A program made the translations under genes and the position numbers. This document shows positions 6,233 to 12,095 of a stretch of 12,095 nt of DNA, one piece after another. Numbering within the stretch: the stretch's first letter is position 1; every line of letters begins with the position of its first letter. The notes below the pieces were generated by a model, which was not told where the DNA came from, ran no database searches, and was given only the letters and a program-made list of their open reading frames with translations. Source of the DNA: Planctomycetales bacterium (GTDB taxonomy: Bacteria; Planctomycetota; Planctomycetia; Pirellulales; Thermoguttaceae); assembly GCA_007127495.1 (NCBI GenBank), contig SKZG01000142.1:1-12095 (forward strand), written 5' to 3'.

Positions 6233-7216
6233 ATGAACTACTGCCGCAACCTGACGATGACGGTGACCACTGCAACGCTACTCGCTCTGGGAGGGCAATC
6301 GCTTGCCGCCTGGGAGATCGAGGATCGCGCAAACCCCGAACTACCCGGCCGACGCATCGACGTACGCCACAACTCCGATCTGGTTGCCGCCCTGATCTAT
6401 GGTGAGGGGCAAATGAAAACCTACCTGCACGTCTACGATGAGCATGGGAACCAGTTGACGATGTCGGGCATGGATTCCGACGGCGCCACACTGGGGCGGT
6501 TTCCCCATCACCGAGGCATCTTCATCGGCTGGAACCGGATCCACTCGGACTTGGGCCACGACGATTTGTGGCACATGCGGCCGGGGGGCCGCATCGAGTT
6601 GGCCGGCTTCGAAGCCAAGGCCGGCCCGGAGGCGGGCACGCTTGACACCAGCATGCATTGGCGCTCGCGTCATGCCGGCGACGACGCCAACCTGCTGATC
6701 GTCGAGAACCGCCGCCTTCGCATCGCCCGGCCCGACCACCGTACGATGGTTGATTTCGATACGAAGCTGACCGCGCAGCGCGACGTGCGGCTCGAAGGCG
6801 ACCTCCAGCATGCCGGCGTGCATTACCGCGCCCATCACACCGTCAACGACCGCGCCAACCAGACTGCCTACCTGTGGGAGCCGACTGGGATACAGGACCG
6901 CGGCGGCCGGCTTATCAGCGACGATTTGAAGTGGGTTCAACTCGTTTATCCCAAGGGCGACAACTGGTACCTGGTGACCCAGTTGAACGCCCCGATCAAC
7001 CCGACCGAGGAACTCTCCTGGCGCGACTACGGCCGATTCGGGTTCTTCCACAAAGACAAGCTGGCGGCCGGCGAGTCGCGTAAGCTTTCCTACCAGTTCA
7101 TCATCGAGCCGGTCGAGGCCCCGGAAACTCCCGGACGGCTCACGGACGCTGAGCAGGCCCGCTTCCGTGCCCTGGCTGCCGCGTACTACGAAGCGTACGT
7201 CGCCCGGTTCGACTGA
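6233..7216 (+). CDS. Exported DUF6807 ('PmoA-like') family protein
   Basis: A 327-aa protein of the family long named 'methane oxygenase PmoA' in Pfam and later DUF6807. That older name is misleading, and no link to particulate methane monooxygenase is visible. An N-terminal signal peptide (MNYCRNLTMTVTTATLLALGGQSLAA, likely cut near residue 25-26) sends it to the periplasm. Family hallmarks are HHRGIFIGW (92-100, the 'HHR' signature), HDDLWHM (109-115), a beta-rich centre with DFDTKLTAQRDVRLEGDLQHAGVHYRA (174-200), and the C-terminal WRDYGRFGFF (263-272). The enzymatic activity of the family is not established to my knowledge; a role in sugar metabolism is often assumed. The ATG at 6233 has GAGGAG 6 nt upstream. 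The gene appears monocistronic and converges on mgtE. Confidence 0.88.
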   Translation: MNYCRNLTMTVTTATLLALGGQSLAAWEIEDRANPELPGRRIDVRHNSDLVAALIYGEGQMKTYLHVYDEHGNQLTMSGMDSDGATLGRFPHHRGIFIGWNRIHSDLGHDDLWHMRPGGRIELAGFEAKAGPEAGTLDTSMHWRSRHAGDDANLLIVENRRLRIARPDHRTMVDFDTKLTAQRDVRLEGDLQHAGVHYRAHHTVNDRANQTAYLWEPTGIQDRGGRLISDDLKWVQLVYPKGDNWYLVTQLNAPINPTEELSWRDYGRFGFFHKDKLAAGESRKLSYQFIIEPVEAPETPGRLTDAEQARFRALAAAYYEAYVARFD

Positions 7217-7227
7217 ATCGCTCGGGT

Positions 7228-7263
7228 GCCGATCACACTTGACTCGCCGATCACACTTGACTC
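7228..7263. repeat. Tandem duplication of 18 bp
   Basis: GCCGATCACACTTGACTC occurs twice in immediate succession (7228-7245 and 7246-7263), followed by a further GCCG. The copies are identical and begin 11 nt after the DUF6807 stop codon. Perfect identity points to a recent slippage or duplication event. No third copy is seen in the window. Confidence 0.9.
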
Positions 7264-7301
7264 GCCGCCGGCGAAAGTGCGAAATCCGGTCGCGGCGAGT
7301 C
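7259..7301. terminator. Hairpin between convergent genes, possible bidirectional terminator
   Basis: GACTCGCCGC (7259-7268) and GCGGCGAGTC (7292-7301) are perfect 10-bp complements around a 23-nt centre. The structure sits between the stops of the DUF6807 gene (7216) and mgtE (7307). Its left arm begins inside the second copy of the tandem repeat. There is no T-tract on either strand, so termination is inferred from position and stem strength only. Confidence 0.4.
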
Positions 7302-7306
7302 TACCG

Positions 7307-8689
7307 TCACACCCCCAACATCAGCCGCGCGGTGGTGAAGTAGATCAGCAGGCCGGTGATGTCGACGGCGGTGGTCAGGGCGGGGCTGGCAACGATGGCC
7401 GGGTCGAGGTTCAGCCGCGCGGCGCCCAGGGGCAGCATTGCCCCGATGAGCGTGGCGGAAAGTACCTGGATCCCCAGCGCCAAGGCGATGCACGTGCCGA
7501 TCGTAGTCAGCGCGAACCCGGCCGTATCGACCTGGAACCAATAGGTCAGGAACATCACCTTTCCGAAGGCTACGCAGCCCAGCACAACGGCCATCATGGC
7601 CGCGACTTGAAACTCCTTCGACACGACACGCAGCACGTGGCTTGGCCTGAGTTCGCCCAGCGCCAAGGCCCGAACCACCACGGTGGCCGCCTGACTGCCG
7701 GTGTTCCCGCCGGTATCGGCCAGCATGGGCATATAGAGGGCGAGGATCAGGAGGCTGGTCAGCGCGCCTTCGAAGCTGTGGATGACCATGCCGGAGAAGA
7801 TGCCCAGCGCGGCCAGCCCCACCACCCAGTAGGCCCGATTGCGGAAGTGCTCCCACGCCGGCGTTTTCAGGTACATGCCCACCTCGTGCGCACCGGCAAT
7901 GGCCATGAGCTTTTCCATGTCCTCGGTTTGCTCTTGGGTGATGATGTCGAGCGCGTCGTCGTGCGTGATGATGCCCACCAGCACGCCGCTCCCGTCGACC
8001 ACCGGCAGGGCAATCAGGTCGTACTTCTGGATGCGGCGTGCGGCGGTTTCCTGATCGTCGTCCACCGTGGCCGCGATGACGTCCTCGTGCATCAGGTCGG
8101 CAATGCGGCGGTTGGCTCGGGCAACGATCAGGTCCTTCAACGAAACAAACCCCAGCAGCTTCCGCTGTTCGTCGACCACGTAGGCGTAGTAGATGGTTTC
8201 GCGGTCGGGCGCCTCGCGGCGCAATCGCTCGATGGCCTCCGATGCGGTCAGGTTGGGAGCCAGCGTGGCGTAGTCGGAGGTCATCACGGCCCCGGCCGAG
8301 CCCTCGCGATACGCGATCAGCCGGCGGATGTCCTCCCGCTCAGCCTGGGCCAGCGCCGGCAGGACGACGTCGCGGATTTCGTCGGGCAGCCGCTTGATCA
8401 GGTCGGCCCGGTCGTCGTGCGGCATTTCGCCGATGAGCTGCGCGACTTCGCCGCGCGTGATCCGCTCGACGATTTCCGTCTGAAGTTCCTCGTCGAGGTT
8501 GTTGAACACCTCGGCGCGGCGTTCCAGCCCCACGTGCCTTAGCGCCGCCCATGCCTCGTCGGCTGGCAGGGCCGAAAGGAACTCGGCAACGATACCGGGG
8601 TGGCCCGCCTCGCAGAAGTTGCGAAGCTCCTCGAAATTGCCCTCCTCGAGCAATTCGCGGATTTCGGGCACCAAGAGCGGGTTCTTCAT
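7307..8689 (-). CDS. mgtE: Magnesium channel/transporter MgtE
   Basis: A Mg2+-selective inner-membrane channel of 460 aa, the usual family length, acting as a homodimer gated by cytosolic Mg2+. Domains: an N-terminal superhelical domain (about 1-128) with LPDEIRDVVLPAL; two CBS domains (about 130-255) beginning EGSAGAVMTSDYATL; a connecting 'plug' helix near 256-280; and five predicted membrane helices from about 285. The signature YMPMLADTGGNTGSQ (319-333) and the last-helix Asp443 in LTTAVDITG match the ion pathway of the family. The frame is open 32 codons further (8785), but the ATG at 8689 has a perfect AGGAGG 6 nt upstream and starts at the conserved domain. It is transcribed from a promoter about 240 nt upstream, through a structured leader. 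Confidence 0.95.
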   Translation of the reverse strand: MKNPLLVPEIRELLEEGNFEELRNFCEAGHPGIVAEFLSALPADEAWAALRHVGLERRAEVFNNLDEELQTEIVERITRGEVAQLIGEMPHDDRADLIKRLPDEIRDVVLPALAQAEREDIRRLIAYREGSAGAVMTSDYATLAPNLTASEAIERLRREAPDRETIYYAYVVDEQRKLLGFVSLKDLIVARANRRIADLMHEDVIAATVDDDQETAARRIQKYDLIALPVVDGSGVLVGIITHDDALDIITQEQTEDMEKLMAIAGAHEVGMYLKTPAWEHFRNRAYWVVGLAALGIFSGMVIHSFEGALTSLLILALYMPMLADTGGNTGSQAATVVVRALALGELRPSHVLRVVSKEFQVAAMMAVVLGCVAFGKVMFLTYWFQVDTAGFALTTIGTCIALALGIQVLSATLIGAMLPLGAARLNLDPAIVASPALTTAVDITGLLIYFTTARLMLGV

Positions 8690-8709
8690 GGCTCGCCTCC
8701 TTTGGCGGA

Positions 8710-8730
8710 CCGCGGCAGGGCACGCCGCGG
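8710..8730 (-). promoter_or_regulatory. GC-rich hairpin in the mgtE leader, next to the ribosome-binding site
   Basis: CCGCGGC and GCCGCGG form a perfect 7-bp stem with a 7-nt loop. It ends 8 nt upstream of the AGGAGG (8696-8701) on the mgtE mRNA. The position would suit control of translation initiation or of elongation into the gene. I could not match the leader to the M-box (ykoK) magnesium riboswitch by eye, so no riboswitch is claimed. Confidence 0.35.
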
Positions 8731-8750
8731 CCGGGGCGAACCCTCGGGGC

Positions 8751-8888
8751 CTAGACGCGCACCAAGCGCTGCCCCGAAGACGCACACGCCGCGAACCGCG
8801 CCCAGCGCGATACGCGATCGTCAGAATGCTTCAGCGGTGCTGGCCGGACCACCTGCCGCCAACTACCACACTCGTCCAAGTCGTTCAT
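8751..8888 (-). CDS. Possible 45-aa ORF in the mgtE leader
   Basis: A short frame begins MNDLDECGSWRQVV and ends at 8751, 61 nt before the mgtE start and inside the predicted mgtE transcript. GAGGAG lies 3 nt before the ATG, closer than usual but a strong match. The peptide is basic and carries five Trp/Phe/Cys-type residues, with no signal sequence. It could be a leader peptide tying mgtE expression to translation, a small protein in its own right, or chance. A longer in-frame version starting at 8936 would begin within the -10 element and is unlikely. Confidence 0.33.
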   Translation of the reverse strand: MNDLDECGSWRQVVRPAPLKHSDDRVSRWARFAACASSGQRLVRV

Positions 8889-8935
8889 GATCTCCTCGCC
8901 CCCCTTGAAGGGAGGGCCATGTCGTGGATTTTCCA

Positions 8936-8964
8936 ATTGTATGCCCTGGTGAACCCCACGTCAA
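8936..8964 (-). promoter_or_regulatory. Strong sigma-70-like promoter of mgtE
   Basis: On the minus strand TTGACG (8959-8964, 5 of 6) and TACAAT (8936-8941, 5 of 6) are spaced by 17 nt. The start point is near 8929, giving a leader of about 240 nt before mgtE. A second perfect TTGACA (8987-8992) lies further upstream, with only a weak -10 partner (CATGCT, 17 nt later). Confidence 0.6.
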
Positions 8965-8968
8965 GCAT

Positions 8969-9024
8969 GGGGACACCGCGGAGTGTTGTCAACCATTAGA
9001 AATGTCCCCTTGGTTTAGGGGGCA
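8969..9024. repeat. Overlapping inverted repeats in the mgtE/chaN-like divergent region
   Basis: GGGGACA (8969-8975) is complementary to TGTCCCC (9003-9009). The latter can alternatively pair with GGGGGCA (9018-9024, one G-T pair) across an 8-nt loop. The two alternatives share one arm. They lie upstream of the mgtE -35 and of the chaN-like promoter. They could be a regulator site, a degenerate REP-type repeat, or chance in GC-rich DNA. Apart from the promoters and leader described, 8690-9142 holds nothing else I can support. Confidence 0.3.
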
Positions 9025-9057
9025 TACAGGCGATACGCGAATGCGTGCCGCGGCGCA

Positions 9058-9086
9058 TTGCCTGCGTTCGGGCAAGCGGGTACCAT
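9058..9086 (+). promoter_or_regulatory. Promoter candidate of the ChaN-like gene
   Basis: TTGCCT (9058-9063, 4 of 6) and TACCAT (9081-9086, 4 of 6) are separated by 17 nt. The start point would be near 9093, leaving about 50 nt before the ATG at 9143. Confidence 0.38.
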
Positions 9087-9142
9087 GGCCATAGCCGTCA
9101 AGAACGGTCTACAGAAGGCAAGAACCGTGGGAGGAGGGCGTC

Positions 9143-10078
9143 ATGCGGCATCTTTTGAGCTTTACGTTGTGCGTTGCCATGCTGCCGGCGGGCACGACTT
9201 CGGCTGAACCGGCGGCGGAGGCCGAACGCTTCTCCCTGTGGGTCGATCCCTACCGTGGCGAGCCGGTGCCACACGAGGCCGTCCTGGCTGACCTGGCCGG
9301 CGTCCGCGTGGTGTACCTGGGCGAGCGGCACCGGCTGGTGCGCCATCACGCCATGCAAGCTCAAATCATTGCCAACCTGGCCGCGCGGGGAAGGCCGCTG
9401 GTCGTGGGCCTGGAGCAACTCGAAGCCGATCAGCAGCCCGCTCTGGACCGCTTCAACGCCGGCGAACTCGATTTCGAGCAGCTTGCCGAAGCGACCGACT
9501 GGGCCCGGCGATGGGGGAACTACGAGCACTACCATCCCATTCTCTATGCCGCCCGCAAGGCCGGCGCGCCGGTCATCGCGCTGAACGCCCAGGCCGAGAC
9601 CATCCGGCAAGTGGCACGCGGGGGAGGCATAGCGGAGCTTGCCCCGGAATTGCGGGCACAATTGCCGGAGGAAATGATGCTCGACGACGAGCCCTACGGA
9701 AGGCTGCTGGGCATCTACATGCACGTCCACCTGGCCGCCACGCCGGAGCGGCTGCGCCCGATGATCGAGGCCCAAATCGCGCGCGATGAACACATGGCCG
9801 ACGTCCTCGCCCGGTTCCTCCAATCGCCCGAGGGAAAGGACCGAATGGCCGTGGTCATTTGCGGGGTTGGCCACGTGTCGTACGGGCTGGGGATGCCCGA
9901 CCGCGTGCGCCGACGGTTGGACGACGTCTCGGAGCGGGTGGTGGTCTTTTCCGAAAGCGGCGACGTCGAAAGCACGCCCGAGGAGCAGGCCGTCTCGCGC
10001 CCGATCTCGATCACGCACGAGCAGCTTCGGGTAATGGGCCGCCCGATCGGCGATTACCTGCACATTACCACCCCGTAA
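9143..10078 (+). CDS. Secreted ChaN-like (haem-binding uptake/Tiki superfamily) protein
   Basis: A 311-aa member of the ChaN-type family, related to the EreA/Tiki fold. Its best-known member, Campylobacter ChaN, is a haem-binding lipoprotein; the general role is unsettled. Visible hallmarks are VVYLGERH (56-63), GLEQLE (89-94), WARRWGNYEHYHPILYAARKAGAPVIALNA (120-149), IARDEHMADVL (212-222) and ICGVGHVSYGLGMPDRV (239-255), with Glu61, His63, Glu91, Glu94, Glu216, His217 and His244 as likely metal or haem ligands. The N-terminus MRHLLSFTLCVAMLPAGTTSAEP is a signal peptide, probably cut after Ala21. Cys10 does not sit in a lipobox, so this looks secreted rather than lipid-anchored. GGAGG lies about 7 nt before the ATG. 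No haem- or iron-transport gene is adjacent. Confidence 0.85.
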   Translation: MRHLLSFTLCVAMLPAGTTSAEPAAEAERFSLWVDPYRGEPVPHEAVLADLAGVRVVYLGERHRLVRHHAMQAQIIANLAARGRPLVVGLEQLEADQQPALDRFNAGELDFEQLAEATDWARRWGNYEHYHPILYAARKAGAPVIALNAQAETIRQVARGGGIAELAPELRAQLPEEMMLDDEPYGRLLGIYMHVHLAATPERLRPMIEAQIARDEHMADVLARFLQSPEGKDRMAVVICGVGHVSYGLGMPDRVRRRLDDVSERVVVFSESGDVESTPEEQAVSRPISITHEQLRVMGRPIGDYLHITTP

Positions 10079-10149
10079 CCGCCCCGGTGCATGGCGTGGG
10101 CCGACCCCATGAAAGCGGCCTGCGCCTGGAAACGGAACAGGCAAAGGGC

Positions 10150-11214
10150 TTAGTCGCGCAATACGTACTCGTACTGTTCCGGCGGAATGGGCCGAAGCCC
10201 CAGCAGCCGCAATCCGGTGGCCATGCTTCGGAACTGAAGCGTCTCCTTGTCAACCACCAGCAGCAGGCGGGTAAGCCATCGGTGACACGACAGGATGTAA
10301 ACTTCCGCCGTCTCGGCGATACGCCATCGATTCCAGCGGTCTAACGTGGGATATTCATCGAGCAGGCGGGCCATTCGGGGATCGGCTTTTCGTACCTTCT
10401 GCAATCGCCGGCATGCGAGGCACACGTCTTTTGTCATGGAGCAAGGTCCAACCTCTTGCCGGCAGGTACGGCATCGGATCATCGTGCGGGCGAGCACCCT
10501 TTCGCCGCAGACGGGGCATTGCTTCGTCTGATCGACGGCGACGCGCATTCCAGTTGCCGCACAGGTGACCAACTCGCAGCCGACCAGGAGCCGGCCCGTT
10601 TCGGCGCAACATTCGAGCTGCTCGGCGGCCACGAGTCGGCCGTCGTCGGTTGCGGCAAGATGGAACGCCGCTTTCCCGGTGACGGGGCAAATGTACGGCG
10701 GCGGTTCAATCGAGCACGCCCAACCCTGGAACGGCAGATCGGCCGAGGCGTCGCCGGCCGCGAAACGAAGCTTCCCGTCGGTATGTTTGCACCACACGGC
10801 CGCGGTGGAAATCAGTTGCCGGCCGCCCGGCGGCGCGTCGAGCCGGCTCGCCGCTTCGATAGCGGCGTGCATGTCGCGATCGAACCGGTGGTCGATCCGT
10901 TGTGGCGGACGCGCCAGGTCGATCAAATGACAGAGCCCCAATTCGGTGACAAGGCTTGGCGCCAATGGCTTGCCTTGCATGGTGAAGAAGCGCGTTGCAG
11001 CGACGCCGTCTTCGTGGAAATCCAATCGGAGAAACGGCCGATCCTCAAGCTGGCAGCCGGCCAAGTACGCCCGCCCCCCGTCGACGGTATACGGCGGGAG
11101 CAGTCGCGCGGCGATTTCCGACACGCTCTGAGGCTGGTTGGCCGGCGCGGCGTGCGTCAACTGGACGACGGCATCCACGGAAGCCTCATGGGTTGAGGGC
11201 CGTAAAGAGTCCAT
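10150..11214 (-). CDS. Cysteine-rich protein with tandem 15-residue zinc-ribbon-like repeats
   Basis: A 354-aa soluble protein of no family I recognise. Numbered from the ATG at 11214, the N-terminal half (about 45-165) is a mixed, uncharacterised region. The centre holds CPVTG (176-180), then Cys203, Cys218, Cys233 and Cys248, each opening a 15-residue unit (CAETG..., CAATG..., CPVCG..., CRTC...), followed by Cys258 and CLAC (265-268). The CPVC, CRTC and CLAC pairs look able to bind zinc; the CxxTG units look like decayed or structural copies. The C-terminal part, including LSCHRWLTRLLLVVDKETLQF, lacks a signal peptide or clear membrane span. There is no Shine-Dalgarno, and an extended -10 lies directly before the ATG, indicating a leaderless mRNA. 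The frame opens with a TTG at 11220, which I reject because it overlaps the -10. A zinc-stabilised binding role is inference. Confidence 0.82.
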   Translation of the reverse strand: MDSLRPSTHEASVDAVVQLTHAAPANQPQSVSEIAARLLPPYTVDGGRAYLAGCQLEDRPFLRLDFHEDGVAATRFFTMQGKPLAPSLVTELGLCHLIDLARPPQRIDHRFDRDMHAAIEAASRLDAPPGGRQLISTAAVWCKHTDGKLRFAAGDASADLPFQGWACSIEPPPYICPVTGKAAFHLAATDDGRLVAAEQLECCAETGRLLVGCELVTCAATGMRVAVDQTKQCPVCGERVLARTMIRCRTCRQEVGPCSMTKDVCLACRRLQKVRKADPRMARLLDEYPTLDRWNRWRIAETAEVYILSCHRWLTRLLLVVDKETLQFRSMATGLRLLGLRPIPPEQYEYVLRD

Positions 11215-11219
11215 GGACA

Positions 11220-11228
11220 ATTATACCA
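11220..11228 (-). promoter_or_regulatory. Extended -10 promoter giving a probable leaderless transcript
   Basis: The minus strand reads TGGTATAAT (11228 to 11220): a perfect -10 hexamer with the TGn extension. Only 5 nt separate it from the ATG at 11214, so transcription should start at or within 1-2 nt of the A of that ATG. No good -35 is found at 16-18 nt, which fits an extended -10 promoter. Confidence 0.6.
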
Positions 11229-11277
11229 CACACAGGGGGCGCGCGAAGCAAGCCGCCAACCGGTATTGCGAATTGTC

Positions 11278-11694
11278 TCACCGGGGCCGCGGCGGCGCGG
11301 CGCCCCGTTGGCCCGGCGTTGAGAGCCGGGCTTCCAGTTCGGCAATGCGGTCCAGCAGCGCCTCCCGTTCCGAAAGCCACTGCTGCCGGTCGCGCAACAG
11401 GCGCAGCAGGTAGAGCCGAGCTTTGCAGATCAACGCGGCGTTGGCGTCGACGACCGACGAATCCGCCAGCGATTCAACCGTCGCCGTCTGGCTGACGACC
11501 ACGCGACCGTCCGGCAGGGTCACCACGGGCGCGCCGTCGCCGGTGGCGTCTTCGTCATCGTCCAGTACGAGGGGCCCTGGGGTCGCCTCCTGACACAAGG
11601 CCTCGATTGCGGCCGCCTCACCGTCGTCGACCGGTGCGCTGCGTTCAACGCACAGCGGATCGGATTCTGCCAATTCCTGATACCAACGCGCCAT
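11278..11694 (-). CDS. Hypothetical small coiled-coil protein, 138 aa
   Basis: Not recognised. It begins MARWYQELAESDP, is acidic in the first half (LVLDDDEDATGDG at 43-55), has a short beta-like stretch (APVVTLPDGRVVVSQTATVESL, 55-76), then a heptad-rich helix with leucines (ARLYLLRLLRDRQQWLSEREALLDRIAELEARL, about 92-124) that should form a coiled coil, and a Pro/Arg-rich tail. There is no signal peptide. AGGGGG lies 7 nt before the ATG and a good promoter is upstream. Its stop is 63 nt before the start of the cysteine-repeat gene on the same strand; that gene has its own promoter, but read-through would link the two. Confidence 0.75.
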   Translation of the reverse strand: MARWYQELAESDPLCVERSAPVDDGEAAAIEALCQEATPGPLVLDDDEDATGDGAPVVTLPDGRVVVSQTATVESLADSSVVDANAALICKARLYLLRLLRDRQQWLSEREALLDRIAELEARLSTPGQRGAAPPRPR

Positions 11695-11743
11695 CGGTTT
11701 GCCCCCTTATGAAAAGAACGCGGTGATCCATGCACAACCATTT

Positions 11744-11772
11744 ATTGTACAAGCACCGGCCCGCGCGGCCAA
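11744..11772 (-). promoter_or_regulatory. Promoter of the 138-aa coiled-coil gene
   Basis: On the minus strand TTGGCC (11767-11772, 4 of 6) and TACAAT (11744-11749, 5 of 6) are spaced by 17 nt. The start point is near 11737, about 43 nt before the ATG at 11694. Confidence 0.5.
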
Positions 11773-11774
11773 TC

Positions 11775-11795
11775 CGGCCCCCAGGCAGGGGGCCG
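11775..11795 (-). terminator. Strong GC hairpin downstream of pntB
   Basis: CGGCCCCC (11775-11782) and GGGGGCCG (11788-11795) pair perfectly over 8 bp around a 5-nt loop. It lies between pntB and the next gene's -35 box. It lacks a following T-tract, so it is a terminator candidate by position and stability only. Confidence 0.35.
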
Positions 11796-11807
11796 CCGGG
11801 AATCAAA

Positions 11808-11887
11808 GCATCGGCAAAGAAATGGCTGTCCGATGTCCCCTCTCCCTCGGTGGGAGAGGGTAGGGTGAGGGGGATCTTTGCCGATGC
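11808..11887. repeat. Nested inverted repeat: 13-bp perfect arms around a REP-like palindrome
   Basis: GCATCGGCAAAGA (11808-11820) and TCTTTGCCGATGC (11875-11887) are perfect 13-bp complements. Between them lies a second perfect palindrome, CCCTCTCCC (11838-11846) and GGGAGAGGG (11852-11860), with a 5-nt loop, followed by a G-rich tail AGGGTGAGGGGG. The inner unit resembles the CCCTCTCCC/GGGAGAGGG-type intergenic palindromes dispersed in many bacterial genomes (REP-like). On the pntB side the outer stem is followed by TTTGATT, so the whole could also end the pntB transcript. Confidence 0.7.
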
Positions 11888-11915
11888 GAAGCGAGGCGAG
11901 TGACGTAGGCAACTG

Positions 11916-12095
11916 TCAGGATTCTTTGATTGCGGCGATCAGGTCGAGTACGGCCTTTTTGCCGTCGGCGAAAAACATGAGGCAATTGTCAGCGGCAAAC
12001 AAGGGGTTGGGAATGCCGGCGAAGCCCGGGCTGAGGCTCCGCTTCACCACAACGACCGTTCGTGCCTTGTCGACGTCGAGGATGGGCATGCCGCC
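11916..12095 (-). CDS. pntB: NAD(P) transhydrogenase subunit beta, C-terminal end (5' part outside window)
   Basis: The last 59 codons of an open frame entering from the right edge, read from the sequence and too short to carry its start here. It ends GGMPILDVDKARTVVVVKRS, then a PGFAGIPNPLFAADNCLMFFADGKKAVLDLIAAIKES tail. This matches the C-terminus of PntB domain III, where the KR-S-x-x-PGFAGIPNPLF segment helps bind NADP(H). The enzyme is a proton-translocating inner-membrane transhydrogenase that makes NADPH from NADH and NADP+ using the proton gradient. A pntA partner would lie outside the window. The stop is intact, followed by the nested inverted repeat. Confidence 0.93.
   Translation of the reverse strand, partial: GGMPILDVDKARTVVVVKRSLSPGFAGIPNPLFAADNCLMFFADGKKAVLDLIAAIKES

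Noticed and set aside
7226..8542. A 438-codon plus-strand open frame opposite mgtE.
   Set aside because: Its His/Gly/Gln/Val-rich translation mirrors mgtE codons, and MgtE is certain from its motifs. There is no promoter or Shine-Dalgarno for the antisense frame.
8690..8929. M-box (ykoK) magnesium riboswitch upstream of mgtE.
   Set aside because: I could not locate its conserved core by eye. A covariance-model search with the M-box family would settle it; a significant hit would reverse this.
9098..10144. A 348-codon minus-strand open frame opposite the ChaN-like gene.
   Set aside because: The plus-strand protein carries a signal peptide and the full set of family motifs; the antisense frame has none.

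Overview
The window is GC-rich bacterial DNA, with one clear tRNA, densely packed genes, good Shine-Dalgarno sites and sigma-70-like promoters. A planctomycete (Pirellulales-like) is the most likely source. This rests on a secreted DUF6807 ('PmoA-like') protein, a small XRE regulator, a secreted ChaN-like protein and many conserved-looking proteins of unknown function. It is an inference from gene style; no taxonomic marker is present.

Layout. (1) Positions 1-2355, minus strand: a compact operon of three genes I do not recognise (286 aa, 353 aa, and at least 131 aa running off the left edge). It has its own promoter, its genes overlap or lie 4 nt apart, and parts of it are clearly less GC-rich than the rest. 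(2) 2456-5234, minus: a surface-polysaccharide pair, a NodB-fold deacetylase followed by a GT4 glycosyltransferase. (3) 5342-5908, plus: an XRE-type regulator behind a near-consensus promoter, divergent from the polysaccharide pair. (4) 5953-6082, plus: tRNA-Leu(CAG) with its own promoter. (5) 6233-7216, plus: an exported DUF6807 protein, then an 18-bp tandem duplication and a hairpin between convergent genes. (6) 7307-8964, minus: the magnesium channel/transporter MgtE, behind a leader of about 240 nt that holds a possible 46-codon ORF and a GC-rich hairpin just before the ribosome-binding site. (7) 9058-10078, plus: a secreted ChaN-like protein. (8) 10150-11772, minus: a 138-aa coiled-coil protein, then a cysteine-rich protein whose promoter places the transcript start at its ATG (probable leaderless mRNA) and whose cysteines recur exactly every 15 residues. 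(9) 11775-11887: a strong hairpin, and a perfect 13-bp inverted repeat enclosing a REP-like palindrome. (10) 11916-12095, minus: the C-terminal end of the NAD(P) transhydrogenase beta subunit (pntB), running off the right edge.

Most genes look like separate chromosomal transcription units (magnesium transport, NADPH supply, surface glycans, translation). The best candidates for undescribed biology are the unknown operon at the left edge, the 15-residue cysteine-repeat protein, and the mgtE leader. I see no transposase, integrase, CRISPR array, phage gene or recognisable defence gene.
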